A DNA stretch of 64,000 nt from Shewanella sp. MTB7. GTDB taxonomy: Bacteria; Pseudomonadota; Gammaproteobacteria; Enterobacterales; Shewanellaceae. Each line of letters opens with the position of its first letter. Within the stretch, counting starts at the first letter, position 1. The stretch is from the NCBI RefSeq assembly GCF_027571385.1, contig NZ_CP085636.1:434001-498000 (forward strand), read 5' to 3'. A model generated the notes under the pieces. The model had not been told where the DNA came from. It worked only from the letters and a program-made list of their open reading frames with translations, and ran no database searches. The position numbers and the translations under genes are program-made. This document shows, piece after piece, positions 42,229-51,737 of the stretch.

Positions 42229-42459
42229 CCTAGAACGCCTTCGGCTACAGAGCGCTGCGCTCACGGAAAAGATAAATGCCGCGATTATAGTTAACTATAA
42301 TCGCGGCATTTTTTATGCTGTTTTACCGTGAGGCCGAAGGCCGTTCCGTTATCAGTGAACGAGTTTACGAGTGTTCTGTCCTCGATCTTTTGCTGTACCT
42401 AGCAGGCCGAAGGCCGTCCTCGGAGCGAAGCGTCCTAGTACCTAGAACCTTCTTTTAAA
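42229..42459. repeat. repeat-rich spacer with a perfect 38-bp palindromic terminator
   Basis: AAATGCCGCGATTATAGTT and its exact complement form a 38-bp palindrome at 42274-42311 followed by T, a terminator usable by pyrE and by folE. AGGCCGAAGGCCGT occurs at 42331-42344 and 42404-42417, with GCCTTCGGC (inverted core) at 42237-42245. CCTAG motifs recur at both edges. The layout resembles chromosomal REP-like repeats. No gene is seen here. Confidence 0.7.
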
Positions 42460-42460
42460 C

Positions 42461-43120
42461 CTAGTTGCTTAAAAATTCCGCTCGCGTGGCTGGGTTAGAT
42501 TTAAAAATCCCACCTAAAGCCGTGGTTGTGGTTGAGCTGGTTGAGTCCATTACGCCACGGGATTTAACGCAGTAATGCACCGCGTCCATCTTTACCGCTA
42601 CATCTTTGGTTTCGAGCAGGGTCTGCAGAGCGACTAATACTTGCTGAGTTAGGCGTTCTTGAACCTGAGGACGCTGGGCGAAGAATCTCACAATGCGATT
42701 TATCTTAGACAAACCAATAATGTTCTTTCTAGGCAGATAAGCAACGGTAGCCAAACCATCAATGGTGACTAAATGGTGCTCACAAGTACTGGTTAGGCTA
42801 ATGCCATTAACCTTGACCATCTCATCAAAGCCCATCTTATTTTCAATCACTGTGATCTTGGGAAAGTTGGCATAATCTAGGCCTGAGAATATCTCATCAA
42901 CGTACATCTTAGCGATACGGCGAGGTGTATCTGTGAGGCTGTCGTCGGATAGATCGAGAGACATTAAGGTTAAGATCTCACGCATATGTTGCTCAATCTT
43001 AACTTTACGCTCCTCTGCGCTAAATTCGCTCGGTAGCATAGGTGTTTCGAGACCACGTTCCAATAGCGCCTTTTGCACTAATAGTGCAGATTCACTTAGG
43101 ATTGCTTCTTTTGATGTCAT
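42461..43120 (-). CDS. folE: GTP cyclohydrolase I
   Basis: A 219-aa enzyme that opens GTP to 7,8-dihydroneopterin triphosphate, the first step of folate synthesis. ATG 43120 with GGAGGAACTT is clearly better than the upstream in-frame ATG 43141. Zinc ligands are in TSTCEHHLV and [34 protein letters not shown] is the family signature. Confidence 0.96.
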   Translation of the reverse strand: MTSKEAILSESALLVQKALLERGLETPMLPSEFSAEERKVKIEQHMREILTLMSLDLSDDSLTDTPRRIAKMYVDEIFSGLDYANFPKITVIENKMGFDEMVKVNGISLTSTCEHHLVTIDGLATVAYLPRKNIIGLSKINRIVRFFAQRPQVQERLTQQVLVALQTLLETKDVAVKMDAVHYCVKSRGVMDSTSSTTTTALGGIFKSNPATRAEFLSN

Positions 43121-43312
43121 AAGTTCCTCCACTATAACCATGAGTGGTGATATTCAGTATTTGTTGTCCGTGGACTGCAAGTCTCTTTGGGAGAGTTAGT
43201 TATCTCATAATTAGCGCCAAGGTCAATTCGTTTTTGGGCACTTGAATTAGGAGAGAGCGGGAGGATACCGTTATTTGGTGTAAATATATACCATAAAAGG
43301 AGTGAGGAGATA

Positions 43313-43340
43313 AGAAAAAGCCGATAGCAGTTACCGGCTT
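43313..43340 (-). terminator. terminator of the S9 peptidase gene
   Basis: On the minus strand, GAAGCCGG-TAACTGCTA-TCGGCTTTTTC forms a stem and T run about 20 bp after the stop at 43359. Confidence 0.7.
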
Positions 43341-43358
43341 CACCACAGCTACATAAGG

Positions 43359-45332
43359 TTATAGATTGAGGTTTTCTTTTAAGAAGCTCATCATCTCTGC
43401 AAAATATTTCGCTCTGTGTTCATCGTTATAAAAACCGTGGCCTTCGTCATCCATAATTAGCTTTTGAAATGGGTAGTTCTGCTTCTCTAAAGCCTCTTCT
43501 AACGCTTCAAATTGCTCGATGGGAGCTCGTTCATCCTCACCACCATGAACTAATAGCAGTTTGGCTTTAAGCTTATCGACATTGTGAGTGGGTGACATTG
43601 ATTTTAAGACTTGCTCATCTTCACCGAGCACCTGTTTTAGATATCGCTCTCCAGCTCGACGACCTTGTACATCACCCTCTTCAAACATCAATGGGAGGTC
43701 GTAGACACCAGCAAAGCCAATGGCGCATTTAAATAGATCAGATTCAATGATTGCACTCTGTAGCGCTGAATAGCCACCGAAACTAGTACCAGCAATGCAA
43801 ACCCTATCTTTGTCTACTATTCCTTCGGCGATAACATGTTTAGTGGCGTCGATGATGTCATATTGGATTTCGGAGCCCCATTTTTGATGACCTGCATGCT
43901 CAAAACTAGCGCCGTAACCACCTGAACCGCGAAAGTTTATTTGCAGTACTGCGGCGCCTTGGCTGGCAATTAATTGATTTTGAGGATTAAAACCCCACCA
44001 ATCTCTGGGCCCATGTGGACCGCCATGGGGGTTAACGACTAAGGGCAAGCTTTTGGCTTCAGGCCCATAAGGAAGTGTTAAGTAACCGTGGATCTGGACT
44101 CCATCTCGACTGGTAAAGCTGATAGGTTTAACTTCTGCCATTTTGTCTGGATCGAGCCAACTTTTCTCTGATACCAGATAATCAAGTTTGACTGTTTTGG
44201 TATTGAATAAGTAGTAATCTCCTGGATTACGGTCATTAAAGGCTTTGATGATGATTTTTTCAGCATCATTGGTTTGACTGACTAAGTGTATTTGATGGCC
44301 AGGGAGTGATGCCAGTAACTGTTTTACATATTTAGCTGAGGGGTCTTTTGAGTTGATAAACTCATAGGTTGGATATCCGTTCTCATACTCAACGGCATAG
44401 AGTTTTTTGCTAATTTTGTTAATCCACACATTGCTTGGGTCAACCATTTTATCTTGGCTGACTAACTGTTGTTGACCTGTTTTGATATTGAGCAGATAGA
44501 CACCAGCAGGCTTGCCTGACTCACTACCTGTGACGTAGACACTATGTTTATCATCACCAAAAGCAATAGGAGTTAGGTTATCCAAGTTGTGTGACAGTTT
44601 TTCAATATTTACCCATTTATTATCTTGGCGATAAAATAGCTCATAGTTAATGTAATCTTTGGTGCCGCTGACAAAACGAACCTCACCATCATGGTCGGTA
44701 AGAAAGTTTGCATAGGGGATAGGAGAGCTGGCTATTTTTTTGCGTTTACCGTTATAGATATCGACACGGTAGACCTTCTGTGAGTTTTCTTCCCAATTAC
44801 TGCTTCCATTTCCCCAGGGCAATGCTTGAACTAACATATAGCGCTCATTTTCAGGCAGTGGATCTAGGATATGGGCAGTGGCGCGGATTGGGGTATTTTT
44901 TTTCATTCGGGAACCGACTTGATTTCCTCCTGCTTTGTAACCAAACAGGTAGGTCGGGCGAGAACCGTCTGCATTGATGGCAAACAGTTCTCCGTAATAA
45001 AGAGGATGGTCCTGCCAGCCTTTCAGGTACTCTTTTTGTAATACAACTCGTTCATCGTTAGCCCATGCATAGTTGCCAACCTGCGCATTACCGGGAAAGA
45101 ATACTGCATGATGAAGCTTTTTTGTTTTAGCATCGAGAATAAGTAGTTTATCTTTACCTTCGTGTTTAGTGATCGCACTAATGTAATCGCCTGCAGGTGA
45201 GATTTTTACATTACTAAATTCAGCGCCACGACTAAATAACTGTTCAGGAGCTAGCGGGGCAGCAGTAACGACTTGGATTAATAGACCAATACTGATTACT
45301 AGTGCAATGGACAAGTGCTTGATAAACGTCAT
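43359..45332 (-). CDS. secreted S9-family prolyl oligopeptidase-like peptidase
   Basis: A 657-aa protein. A signal peptide at 1-25 (IALVISIGLLIQVVTAAP) is followed by a beta-propeller region (about 35-390) and an alpha/beta-hydrolase domain. The catalytic Ser is in GTSFGGYSA (near 517), Asp in GGEDERAP (near 596), His in DEGHGF (near 630); HGGPHGPRDWWGFN is the oxyanion region. It is probably a periplasmic dipeptidyl or acylaminoacyl peptidase; specificity is not visible. Confidence 0.88.
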   Translation of the reverse strand: MTFIKHLSIALVISIGLLIQVVTAAPLAPEQLFSRGAEFSNVKISPAGDYISAITKHEGKDKLLILDAKTKKLHHAVFFPGNAQVGNYAWANDERVVLQKEYLKGWQDHPLYYGELFAINADGSRPTYLFGYKAGGNQVGSRMKKNTPIRATAHILDPLPENERYMLVQALPWGNGSSNWEENSQKVYRVDIYNGKRKKIASSPIPYANFLTDHDGEVRFVSGTKDYINYELFYRQDNKWVNIEKLSHNLDNLTPIAFGDDKHSVYVTGSESGKPAGVYLLNIKTGQQQLVSQDKMVDPSNVWINKISKKLYAVEYENGYPTYEFINSKDPSAKYVKQLLASLPGHQIHLVSQTNDAEKIIIKAFNDRNPGDYYLFNTKTVKLDYLVSEKSWLDPDKMAEVKPISFTSRDGVQIHGYLTLPYGPEAKSLPLVVNPHGGPHGPRDWWGFNPQNQLIASQGAAVLQINFRGSGGYGASFEHAGHQKWGSEIQYDIIDATKHVIAEGIVDKDRVCIAGTSFGGYSALQSAIIESDLFKCAIGFAGVYDLPLMFEEGDVQGRRAGERYLKQVLGEDEQVLKSMSPTHNVDKLKAKLLLVHGGEDERAPIEQFEALEEALEKQNYPFQKLIMDDEGHGFYNDEHRAKYFAEMMSFLKENLNL

Positions 45333-45448
45333 ACAACTTCCTTGTAAAACCCAATGTGGTTAATTTGAAGTTGAGAGTATGCCAGAGTTTACGTGAGTTA
45401 AATAGATGTGGTTAGGTTGTTGATTCTTTGAGGGTGTGATGCAAACAG

Positions 45449-45467
45449 GTGACGGCAAAGCCGTCAC
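45449..45467 (-). terminator. hairpin downstream of slmA
   Basis: GTGACGGC-TTT-GCCGTCAC is a perfect stem 10 bp past the slmA stop. The following T content is poor, so termination may be weak. Confidence 0.5.
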
Positions 45468-45476
45468 TTGGCTGTT

Positions 45477-46070
45477 TTAGCTTTGAAGCAACTGTTGTTG
45501 AACAAATGCCCACTGCTGTTCGAAGTGCAGAGTTGGTTTCTGTTTAAATTCACTGCGAACAAATTGAGAAATACGTCCTTCAGCAATCGCGAGCAGAAGA
45601 TTGGCGAGTATGGCTTCATCAAGCTTAAAACCTTTGCCTTCTCTTAGGGTTTTCTCACGTAATATCTGTTTCAAATGAGTTTCTACTTTAGAAAATATTT
45701 GATTAATTCGGCTACGTAATCTGTCATGCTCGCCTAATAACGCGTCACCATTGAGGATACGTGAGATCCCGGGGTTTCGTTCGGCGAAAATCAATAACAG
45801 TTGCAGTAAATGCTGGCAACGTTTCATGGTATCTTTTTCTTCATCCATGATGAGGTTGATACGTGATAAAAGGGACTCTTCAATAAAATCGATTAACCCT
45901 TCAAACATCCGTGCTTTACTTGGGAAGTGACGATATAGAGCTGCTTCGGATACACCAACCTCTGCTGCTAATTTCGCTGTGGTAATTCTTTGTCCTGGGT
46001 GGGTTTCTAGCATCGTTGCCAGACATTGAAGTATATGTTCACGGCGATTGATTTTTGGGCTTGCAGCCAT
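45477..46070 (-). CDS. slmA: nucleoid occlusion factor SlmA (TetR family)
   Basis: A 197-aa protein, E. coli length. ATG 46070 ([15 protein letters not shown]) has AAGGA upstream; a GTG five codons earlier is less likely. The helix-turn-helix is [31 protein letters not shown]. SlmA binds specific chromosomal sites and blocks FtsZ assembly over the nucleoid. The position next to dut is the same as in E. coli. Confidence 0.95.
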   Translation of the reverse strand: MAASPKINRREHILQCLATMLETHPGQRITTAKLAAEVGVSEAALYRHFPSKARMFEGLIDFIEESLLSRINLIMDEEKDTMKRCQHLLQLLLIFAERNPGISRILNGDALLGEHDRLRSRINQIFSKVETHLKQILREKTLREGKGFKLDEAILANLLLAIAEGRISQFVRSEFKQKPTLHFEQQWAFVQQQLLQS

Positions 46071-46221
46071 CTGTTTTTCCTTCACTCTTTACAACTGGAG
46101 CTAGGTGATATCTTCGCAAATAGAATCAAAACGTATTCTGTCGAAATCACTTTAAGTATTTTTATTTTATGAGGCTTACTTTAGTTCGTTGTGTAAGTCC
46201 CCAAATTTGCTGTTGTGCTAA

Positions 46222-46680
46222 CTATTTAGTGCCCGAGTGACCGAAGCCACCTTCACCGCGCATAGAGTTATCAAATTCATCCACAAGCTTAAATTCAGCC
46301 TGTACAACAGGAACAAAGATTAATTGAGCTAGACGGTCACCAATTTCTAAGATAAATGGACTATCTCCTCTGTTCCAGCAAGAGACCATAAGCGGTCCCT
46401 GATAGTCTGAGTCGATTAGGCCGACAAGGTTACCCAATACAATGCCATGTTTATGTCCTAGCCCTGAACGAGGCAAGATCATGGCAGCAAGACTTGGTTC
46501 TGCGACATGGATAGCAATTCCTGTCGGAATTAATACGGTTTCTCCTGGTGCAATGATCATGCTGGTATCGATCATGGCTCGAAGATCCATACCAGCGCTA
46601 CCTGGTGTGGCATAGGAAGGGAGAGGGTATTCTGATCCAATGCGTGAATCTAAGATTTTAACTTCAATCGGTGTTTTCAT
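46222..46680 (-). CDS. dut: dUTP diphosphatase
   Basis: A 152-aa trimeric dUTPase that hydrolyses dUTP to dUMP and keeps uracil out of DNA. The five family motifs are present: [45 protein letters not shown] and [10 protein letters not shown]. The ATG overlaps the coaBC stop (TAATG), as in related genomes. Confidence 0.97.
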   Translation of the reverse strand: MKTPIEVKILDSRIGSEYPLPSYATPGSAGMDLRAMIDTSMIIAPGETVLIPTGIAIHVAEPSLAAMILPRSGLGHKHGIVLGNLVGLIDSDYQGPLMVSCWNRGDSPFILEIGDRLAQLIFVPVVQAEFKLVDEFDNSMRGEGGFGHSGTK

Positions 46681-47900
46681 TACTTATCGTCTTGTAAAAG
46701 GGCGGTGTGCTCTGCAATCAGGGTGAGCAGTTGTCGTGCTAATATCTGCTTGTCAGTCGCTGGCAGATCTTGTTGTCCATTGGCCCAGATAACCTTAAGT
46801 GCATTTTGATCTGCATTGAAACCTAGCTCCGGATTGGACACGTCATTAGCCGCGATCATATCGAGCTTTTTCCTGATCAGTTTATCTTTAGCATAGTGTT
46901 CGACATCTTGAGTTTCAGCGGCAAAACCGACGGTAAATGGACGCGGTTTGTGACTGGCAACCGTGGCTAAGATATCAGGATTTCGAACGAGTGCAAGCTG
47001 CATGTTTTGCGCTGATTTCTTTATTTTATTTTCGGCTACCTTGTCAATACGGTAATCTGCAACCGCGGCACAGCCAATAAAAATTTTATGAGTATCAACA
47101 TGCTGCATTACAGCATTTAGCATATCTTGGGTTGACTCAACATCGATACGGTTCACACCAGCCGGTGTTGGTAAGTGCACTGGACCTGTGACTAAGGTAA
47201 CATTGGCCCCCATAGCTGCGGCCATTTTAGCTAAGGCAAAACCCATCTTGCCTGAGCTGTGGTTAGAGATGTAACGAACAGGATCAATCGCCTCTCGGGT
47301 TGGCCCGGCAGTGAGTAATATTGACTGACCTTGAAGTAATTTAGGTGCAAAAAACTGTTCGACCTGTTGAGCTATCTCGAGTGGTTCCTGCATTCGACCA
47401 GGGCCTACTTCGCCACAGGCCTGACTGCCAGTTGCTGGTCCCCAGATGGTAAAACCTCGTCTTGCTAAGTTAGCAAGATTATCTTGGGTTGCTTGATTAC
47501 GGTACATCTGCTGGTTCATGGCTGGGCAGATAATCACAGGGGCTTCAGTGGCAAGACACGTGGTTGTGATGAGCTCATCTGCCATACCTGCGTTAATACG
47601 TGCGATCAGATTTGCGGTAGCGGGAGCCACAACAACGAGATCAGCCCAGCGGGCAAGCTCAATATGACCCATCGCAGCTTCTGCTGTGGTGTCGAGCAGA
47701 TCTGAGGCTACCGGATAACCTGATAGCGCCTGCAAAGTGAGCGGAGTGATAAACGCTTTTGCACTTTGACTCATGACGACACGAACATCGAAACCGCGTT
47801 CTTTTAAGCGGCGTATAAGATCGGCAGATTTATAGGCTGCAATACCGCCACCAATGGCGAGTAAGATATTCTTGTTAGTTTGGCTCTGACTCTGGTTCAT
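46680..47900 (-). CDS. coaBC: bifunctional phosphopantothenoylcysteine decarboxylase/synthetase
   Basis: A 406-aa fusion enzyme of coenzyme A synthesis. The CoaC flavoprotein part (1-190) has [36 protein letters not shown] and PAMNQQMY. The CoaB part (190-406) has [25 protein letters not shown] and the Lys-rich [20 protein letters not shown]. It starts divergently from radC. Confidence 0.97.
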   Translation of the reverse strand: MNQSQSQTNKNILLAIGGGIAAYKSADLIRRLKERGFDVRVVMSQSAKAFITPLTLQALSGYPVASDLLDTTAEAAMGHIELARWADLVVVAPATANLIARINAGMADELITTTCLATEAPVIICPAMNQQMYRNQATQDNLANLARRGFTIWGPATGSQACGEVGPGRMQEPLEIAQQVEQFFAPKLLQGQSILLTAGPTREAIDPVRYISNHSSGKMGFALAKMAAAMGANVTLVTGPVHLPTPAGVNRIDVESTQDMLNAVMQHVDTHKIFIGCAAVADYRIDKVAENKIKKSAQNMQLALVRNPDILATVASHKPRPFTVGFAAETQDVEHYAKDKLIRKKLDMIAANDVSNPELGFNADQNALKVIWANGQQDLPATDKQILARQLLTLIAEHTALLQDDK

Positions 47901-48042
47901 AAGAGATGGCTCAATAAGAAACGATGCTATCGTTAAAATGAATTGCGCTTAAGATATCACAAACCAAAGCACTGAGAGGATACAAGTTTTAAAAACTAGA
48001 CCATACTCTGGATCTGCGATTAAATCACACAAGGAAGTCGTG

Positions 48043-48720
48043 ATGGGAATTAAAGATTGGCCTGAAGGCGAAGGTCCCAGAGATAAACTCATTAAATTTG
48101 GTGTGTCCCAACTGTCTGATGCTGAAATATTAGCAGTACTTCTTAGGAACGGCTCACAGGGCTTAAGTGCTGTGGAGCTGGCTAGGAATCTAATTAATGA
48201 GTTTGGTGGCCTTAGAGAGCTGTTGATATCATCACAACTGCAGGTATGTAAGTTATCAGGGATGGGACCTGTAAAGTATGCGCAACTTCACGCTGCGGTC
48301 GAGTTGAGTAAGCGAATTTCACAACAAAATTTAAAAAGAGGCAAAATATTGAGTGATCCCGATTTAACTCGGGACTATTTAATGAGACAATTACGGGATC
48401 GTGCCTATGAAGTATTTGCAATTTTATTGCTGGATAGCCAGCACAGGGTAATTCAGTTCGTCGAATTATTTCGTGGCACCATAAACTCGGCTTCAGTATA
48501 TCCCCGTGATGTGGTGAGTCTTGTTCTAGAAAAAAAAGCTGCGGCTGTGATTGTCTGCCACAACCATCCATCAGGAGTTGCGGAGCCAAGCCAAGCCGAT
48601 AGACGAATTACTGAGCGATTGAAATGTGCACTCGCAACCATAGATGTTTCCTTGCTAGACCATATGGTTGTTGGTGATCGCGAGATAGTTTCATTTGCAG
48701 AACGGGGATGGATAGATTAA
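48043..48720 (+). CDS. radC: RadC-family JAB1/MPN+ domain protein
   Basis: A 225-aa protein from ATG 48043 (AAGGAAG upstream; a GTG codon directly before is possible). An N-terminal helix-hairpin-helix (LSGMGPVKYAQLHAAVELSKR) precedes a JAB domain with CHNHPSGVAEPSQAD and the metal-binding HNHPSG...D. Despite its name its repair role is doubtful. It lies at its conserved chromosomal place between coaBC and rpmB, not in the island. Confidence 0.94.
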   Translation: MGIKDWPEGEGPRDKLIKFGVSQLSDAEILAVLLRNGSQGLSAVELARNLINEFGGLRELLISSQLQVCKLSGMGPVKYAQLHAAVELSKRISQQNLKRGKILSDPDLTRDYLMRQLRDRAYEVFAILLLDSQHRVIQFVELFRGTINSASVYPRDVVSLVLEKKAAAVIVCHNHPSGVAEPSQADRRITERLKCALATIDVSLLDHMVVGDREIVSFAERGWID

Positions 48721-48727
48721 CTATCCC

Positions 48728-48756
48728 TTGATCTTTACTTTTAGATCCTGTATAAA
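48728..48756 (+). promoter_or_regulatory. sigma-70 promoter of rpmBG
   Basis: TTGATC, a 17-bp spacer and TATAAA give a strong promoter about 95 bp before rpmB. Confidence 0.7.
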
Positions 48757-48849
48757 ATGCGCCCTCTGTTGTGTGCCTCAGGCGACGGCCATATTCGAGG
48801 TACATTAATGCTCGAGCGTTATATATATATTGTTTTGGAGAAGTTTGAC

Positions 48850-49086
48850 ATGTCAAGAGTATGCCAAGTAACTGGCAAGAAACCAATGGTTGGTAACAAC
48901 CGCTCACACGCGAAAAACGCGACACGTCGTCGTTTTTTACCGAACCTACAAAACCACCGTTTTTGGTTAGAAGGTGAAAAGCGTTTCGTTAAGCTACGTC
49001 TTACCCCTAAAGGTATGCGTATTATCGATAAGAAAGGTATTGAAGTTGTTGTTGCTGAACTTCGTGCCCGTGGCGAGAAGGTATAA
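48850..49086 (+). CDS. rpmB: 50S ribosomal protein L28
   Basis: 78 aa, starting [20 protein letters not shown], with [17 protein letters not shown] and the C-terminus RARGEKV. This is the normal size and sequence of the gamma-proteobacterial protein. The start is set by homology; the frame is open 31 codons further upstream. L33 follows after 6 bp. Confidence 0.98.
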   Translation: MSRVCQVTGKKPMVGNNRSHAKNATRRRFLPNLQNHRFWLEGEKRFVKLRLTPKGMRIIDKKGIEVVVAELRARGEKV

Positions 49087-49092
49087 TAAATC

Positions 49093-49266
49093 ATGGCTAA
49101 ATCTAAAGGTAATCGTGAGAAGATCAAGCTAGTTTCTAGCGCTAAAACTGGTCATTTCTACACCACTGAAAAGAACAAGCGTAACATGCCTGAGAAAATG
49201 GAAATCAAGAAATTTGATCCAGTTATCCGTCAGCACGTTATGTACAAAGAAGCTAAAATCAAGTAA
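49093..49266 (+). CDS. rpmG: 50S ribosomal protein L33
   Basis: 57 aa, [20 protein letters not shown], with [22 protein letters not shown]. It lacks the zinc-binding Cys pairs (the C-minus type). It is the second gene of the rpmBG operon and is followed by a strong terminator. Confidence 0.98.
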
Positions 49267-49288
49267 TAACTTGAAAACTAGTTTTCTT

Positions 49289-49317
49289 AAAAGCCCCTGT
49301 TTCAGGGGCTTTTTTTT
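49289..49317 (+). terminator. terminator of rpmBG
   Basis: AAAAGCCCCTG-TTT-CAGGGGCTTTTTTTT is a classical hairpin with a T run, 25 bp past the rpmG stop. Confidence 0.9.
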
Positions 49318-49461
49318 GGCTGAAATTTATCCTTTCTCTGTTGGTCATTTTGCAATAAAATTCATATTCTTAATATTTTAGCTAATTGTTGTTCATGCAT
49401 GCCTTTACTGAGCTTTATGGCTAATACTTTTAAAACTCAAAGTGAAAATAAATGCTGTTAT

Positions 49462-49479
49462 TATGAATTAAAATGCAAT
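49462..49479 (+). promoter_or_regulatory. ARG box (ArgR site) upstream of argA
   Basis: TATGAATTAAAATGCAAT matches the ArgR consensus TnTGAATwwwwATTCAnW with one mismatch among its defined positions. It lies about 80 bp before the argA start, where arginine repression is expected. The rest of 49318-49555 shows no gene. Confidence 0.65.
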
Positions 49480-49555
49480 ACTATTCCTTGGTGTCATTAT
49501 TGTTGCGGTCATTTACCGTAATTCGATCAAACGATGAATTAAGTGAGATATTAGC

Positions 49556-50875
49556 GTGCGGACCACAGAACTCGTTGAAGGATTTCGTCACTCGGCCTCT
49601 TATGTGAATGCGCATAGGGGAAAAACGTTTGTGGTTATGTTGGGGGGAGAGGCCTTAGCACAAGGCCAGTTTCGCTCGATTATTAATGATATTGCCCTGC
49701 TGCATAGCTTAGGGATTAAGATGGTTTTAGTGCACGGCGCTCGTCCGCAGATCGATGAGGCGCTCGCTGAAAGAGCATTAATTCCTGAATATTATAACGG
49801 TATTCGTATTACTGAAGAGGATGCTTTTAAAGTTATTAAGCAGGTTGTAGGTGGCTTACAACTTGATATTACGGCACGACTTTCCATGAGTTTGAGTAAT
49901 ACCCCTATGCAAGGTGCACAGATCAATGTGGTCAGTGGTAATTTTGTTACCGCACAGCCTTTAGGGGTCGATGATGGTGTCGATTATTGCTTGAGTGGTA
50001 AGGTCAGGCGAATTGATGTGCAGGGACTTAAAGCGCAATTGGACAGTAATGGCATCGTACTATTAGGGCCTATTGCAGCTTCAGTCACGGGAGAAAGTTT
50101 TAATCTAACAGCGGAGGAGGTCGCAACTCAAATTGCGGTGAAGCTCAAGGCTGACAAGATGATCGGTTTTAGTTCGCAAAAGGGAATTTTAGATAGCTCA
50201 GGTGAAGTATTGGCGGAATTGATGCCAAACGAAGCGCAAGCGATCTTAAATCACATTGATGATGAGATAAATATTTGTGTGGGAACCAAGGCTTTTCTTA
50301 AGGCCAGTATTGATGCCTGTCGAAATGGCGTCGCTCGGTGTCACTTTGTCAGTTATTTAGATGATGGTTCTCTATTGCAAGAGCTCTTTTCCAGAGATGG
50401 CATAGGAACTCAGATAGTCACAGAAAGTGCAGAACGGCTGCGCAGAGCGAGTATTAGTGATATTGGTGGCATACTTAATCTTATTCGTCCTTTAGAGGAG
50501 AAGGGGTTCTTAGTGCGGCGCTCTCGTGAGCAATTGGAGATGGAGATTGAGCAGTTTATGCTTATTGAGCGTGATAACTTAGTTATTGGTTGCGCTGCCT
50601 TTTATCCCTTTGAAGAGGACAGTGCCGGAGAGTTTGCCTGTTTAGTGGTACATCCAGAATACCGAGATGCAGACAGGGGCAGCTTACTACTGAAGAACAT
50701 AATAGGCCAAGCCAGAGTGCGTGGTTATACCCGCCTGTTTGCCTTAACGACACGTAGCATTCATTGGTTTTTGGAACACGGTTTTCAGATCGTTGAAGTG
50801 GATGAGTTACCCAATAAAAAGAAGCAGCTATACAACTATCAAAGAAAGTCTAAAATTCTTGCGTTAAAGCTTTAG
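49556..50875 (+). CDS. argA: N-acetylglutamate synthase
   Basis: A 439-aa enzyme for the first step of arginine synthesis (glutamate plus acetyl-CoA). It starts at GTG 49556. The amino-acid-kinase domain (about 20-270; [22 protein letters not shown]) is followed by a GNAT domain (about 295-435; [20 protein letters not shown]). This is the classical E. coli type, feedback-inhibited by arginine. Expression is probably controlled by ArgR at the ARG box. Confidence 0.96.
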   Translation: MRTTELVEGFRHSASYVNAHRGKTFVVMLGGEALAQGQFRSIINDIALLHSLGIKMVLVHGARPQIDEALAERALIPEYYNGIRITEEDAFKVIKQVVGGLQLDITARLSMSLSNTPMQGAQINVVSGNFVTAQPLGVDDGVDYCLSGKVRRIDVQGLKAQLDSNGIVLLGPIAASVTGESFNLTAEEVATQIAVKLKADKMIGFSSQKGILDSSGEVLAELMPNEAQAILNHIDDEINICVGTKAFLKASIDACRNGVARCHFVSYLDDGSLLQELFSRDGIGTQIVTESAERLRRASISDIGGILNLIRPLEEKGFLVRRSREQLEMEIEQFMLIERDNLVIGCAAFYPFEEDSAGEFACLVVHPEYRDADRGSLLLKNIIGQARVRGYTRLFALTTRSIHWFLEHGFQIVEVDELPNKKKQLYNYQRKSKILALKL

Positions 50876-50890
50876 GCTTTTCTCTATCCA

Positions 50891-50926
50891 GACAAAAAAT
50901 ACCCGCCTTTGCTGGTATTTTTTGTC
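50891..50926. terminator. bidirectional terminator between argA and the Crp-like gene
   Basis: GACAAAAAATACC and GGTATTTTTTGTC form a symmetric stem with A and T runs on both sides, serving both convergent genes. Confidence 0.85.
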
Positions 50927-50930
50927 TGTG

Positions 50931-51650
50931 TCAGCTGGTTAGATTGTTTAATTTACTGGCGTTGATCAAGATCTTTCGATAGCCAATACTAATGAGATCC
51001 TCCTTCTCTAACTCAACAAGTAGTTTATTAGCAGTTTGTCGGGATAGATTCAAAAATGAAGCGAGGTGTTCTTGGGTGACATCGACCTGTAACCAGCCTG
51101 GTTTATCATCCATTGTGGCGGCACTAATCTGAGCTAAGATTTGGATTAACATACGCACTCTGGCGGTAAGAGAATGTAGACTCACAAACTCGGTCCAATT
51201 CATTAATAACTTAAACTGACTATTAATTTCAGTCATCACTTTGGGATACAGGTCGGGATTGTTTTCGCAGAGTCTTCGAATCACGCCACCGGGTATCGCT
51301 ATAATGTCAGATTTAGCGGTAGCGACCCAATCATGGGAGAGAGCTTGGTTATTGAAACAAGAGATCCATCCGATCCAACGGTGTGGGCCTATCGGGGGAA
51401 ATCGCACCTCTTTTCCATCTAAACTGGTGACAACAACATTTAGGCTGCCTTTAATGACAAACCTAACCTGATCGCCAATGTCTTCTCTATGGGCTACAAC
51501 CGTCTCATTTTTATAGTGAGAGGTCTTTAGCTGGCTCAGAATATAATCTATTTCATCTTTATTGCAGGTACTAAAAACGCCAGAGCAACTTAGAAATTCA
51601 GTTAACTCCTCGCGACTATATTTTTTCATAGATTGTCTGTTTGGCGACAA
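50931..51650 (-). CDS. Crp/Fnr-family transcriptional regulator
   Basis: A 239-aa protein. An N-terminal cyclic-nucleotide-binding fold (about 25-135; GDQVRFVIKGSLNVVVTSLDGKEVRFPPIG) is followed by a C-terminal winged helix (TQEHLASFLNLSRQTANKLLVELEKEDLI). The cAMP-contact residues of Crp are not obvious and there are no Fnr cysteines, so the signal is unknown. A TTG start at 51650 is preferred because GGGAGGG lies 4-5 nt upstream; the first ATG (51629) has no such site. It is divergent from the secreted-protein gene, 87 bp away, and probably controls it. Confidence 0.85.
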   Translation of the reverse strand: MSPNRQSMKKYSREELTEFLSCSGVFSTCNKDEIDYILSQLKTSHYKNETVVAHREDIGDQVRFVIKGSLNVVVTSLDGKEVRFPPIGPHRWIGWISCFNNQALSHDWVATAKSDIIAIPGGVIRRLCENNPDLYPKVMTEINSQFKLLMNWTEFVSLHSLTARVRMLIQILAQISAATMDDKPGWLQVDVTQEHLASFLNLSRQTANKLLVELEKEDLISIGYRKILINASKLNNLTS

Positions 51651-51737
51651 TTGACCCTCCCTTAATCGTCTAGGTTAATACTATAAATCTATTAACAGAT
51701 ACGAAACAAGTCTGTTTCATATCCTATGGGGAGAAAG

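Noticed and set aside
42274..42311. Perfect 38-bp palindrome as a protein-binding operator
   Set aside because: A T run follows and it lies between two convergent gene ends, so a shared terminator explains it better.
48043..48720. radC as part of a mobile element, since anti-restriction RadC homologues occur in islands
   Set aside because: It lies in the conserved coaBC-radC-rpmB order with no att or integrase nearby.
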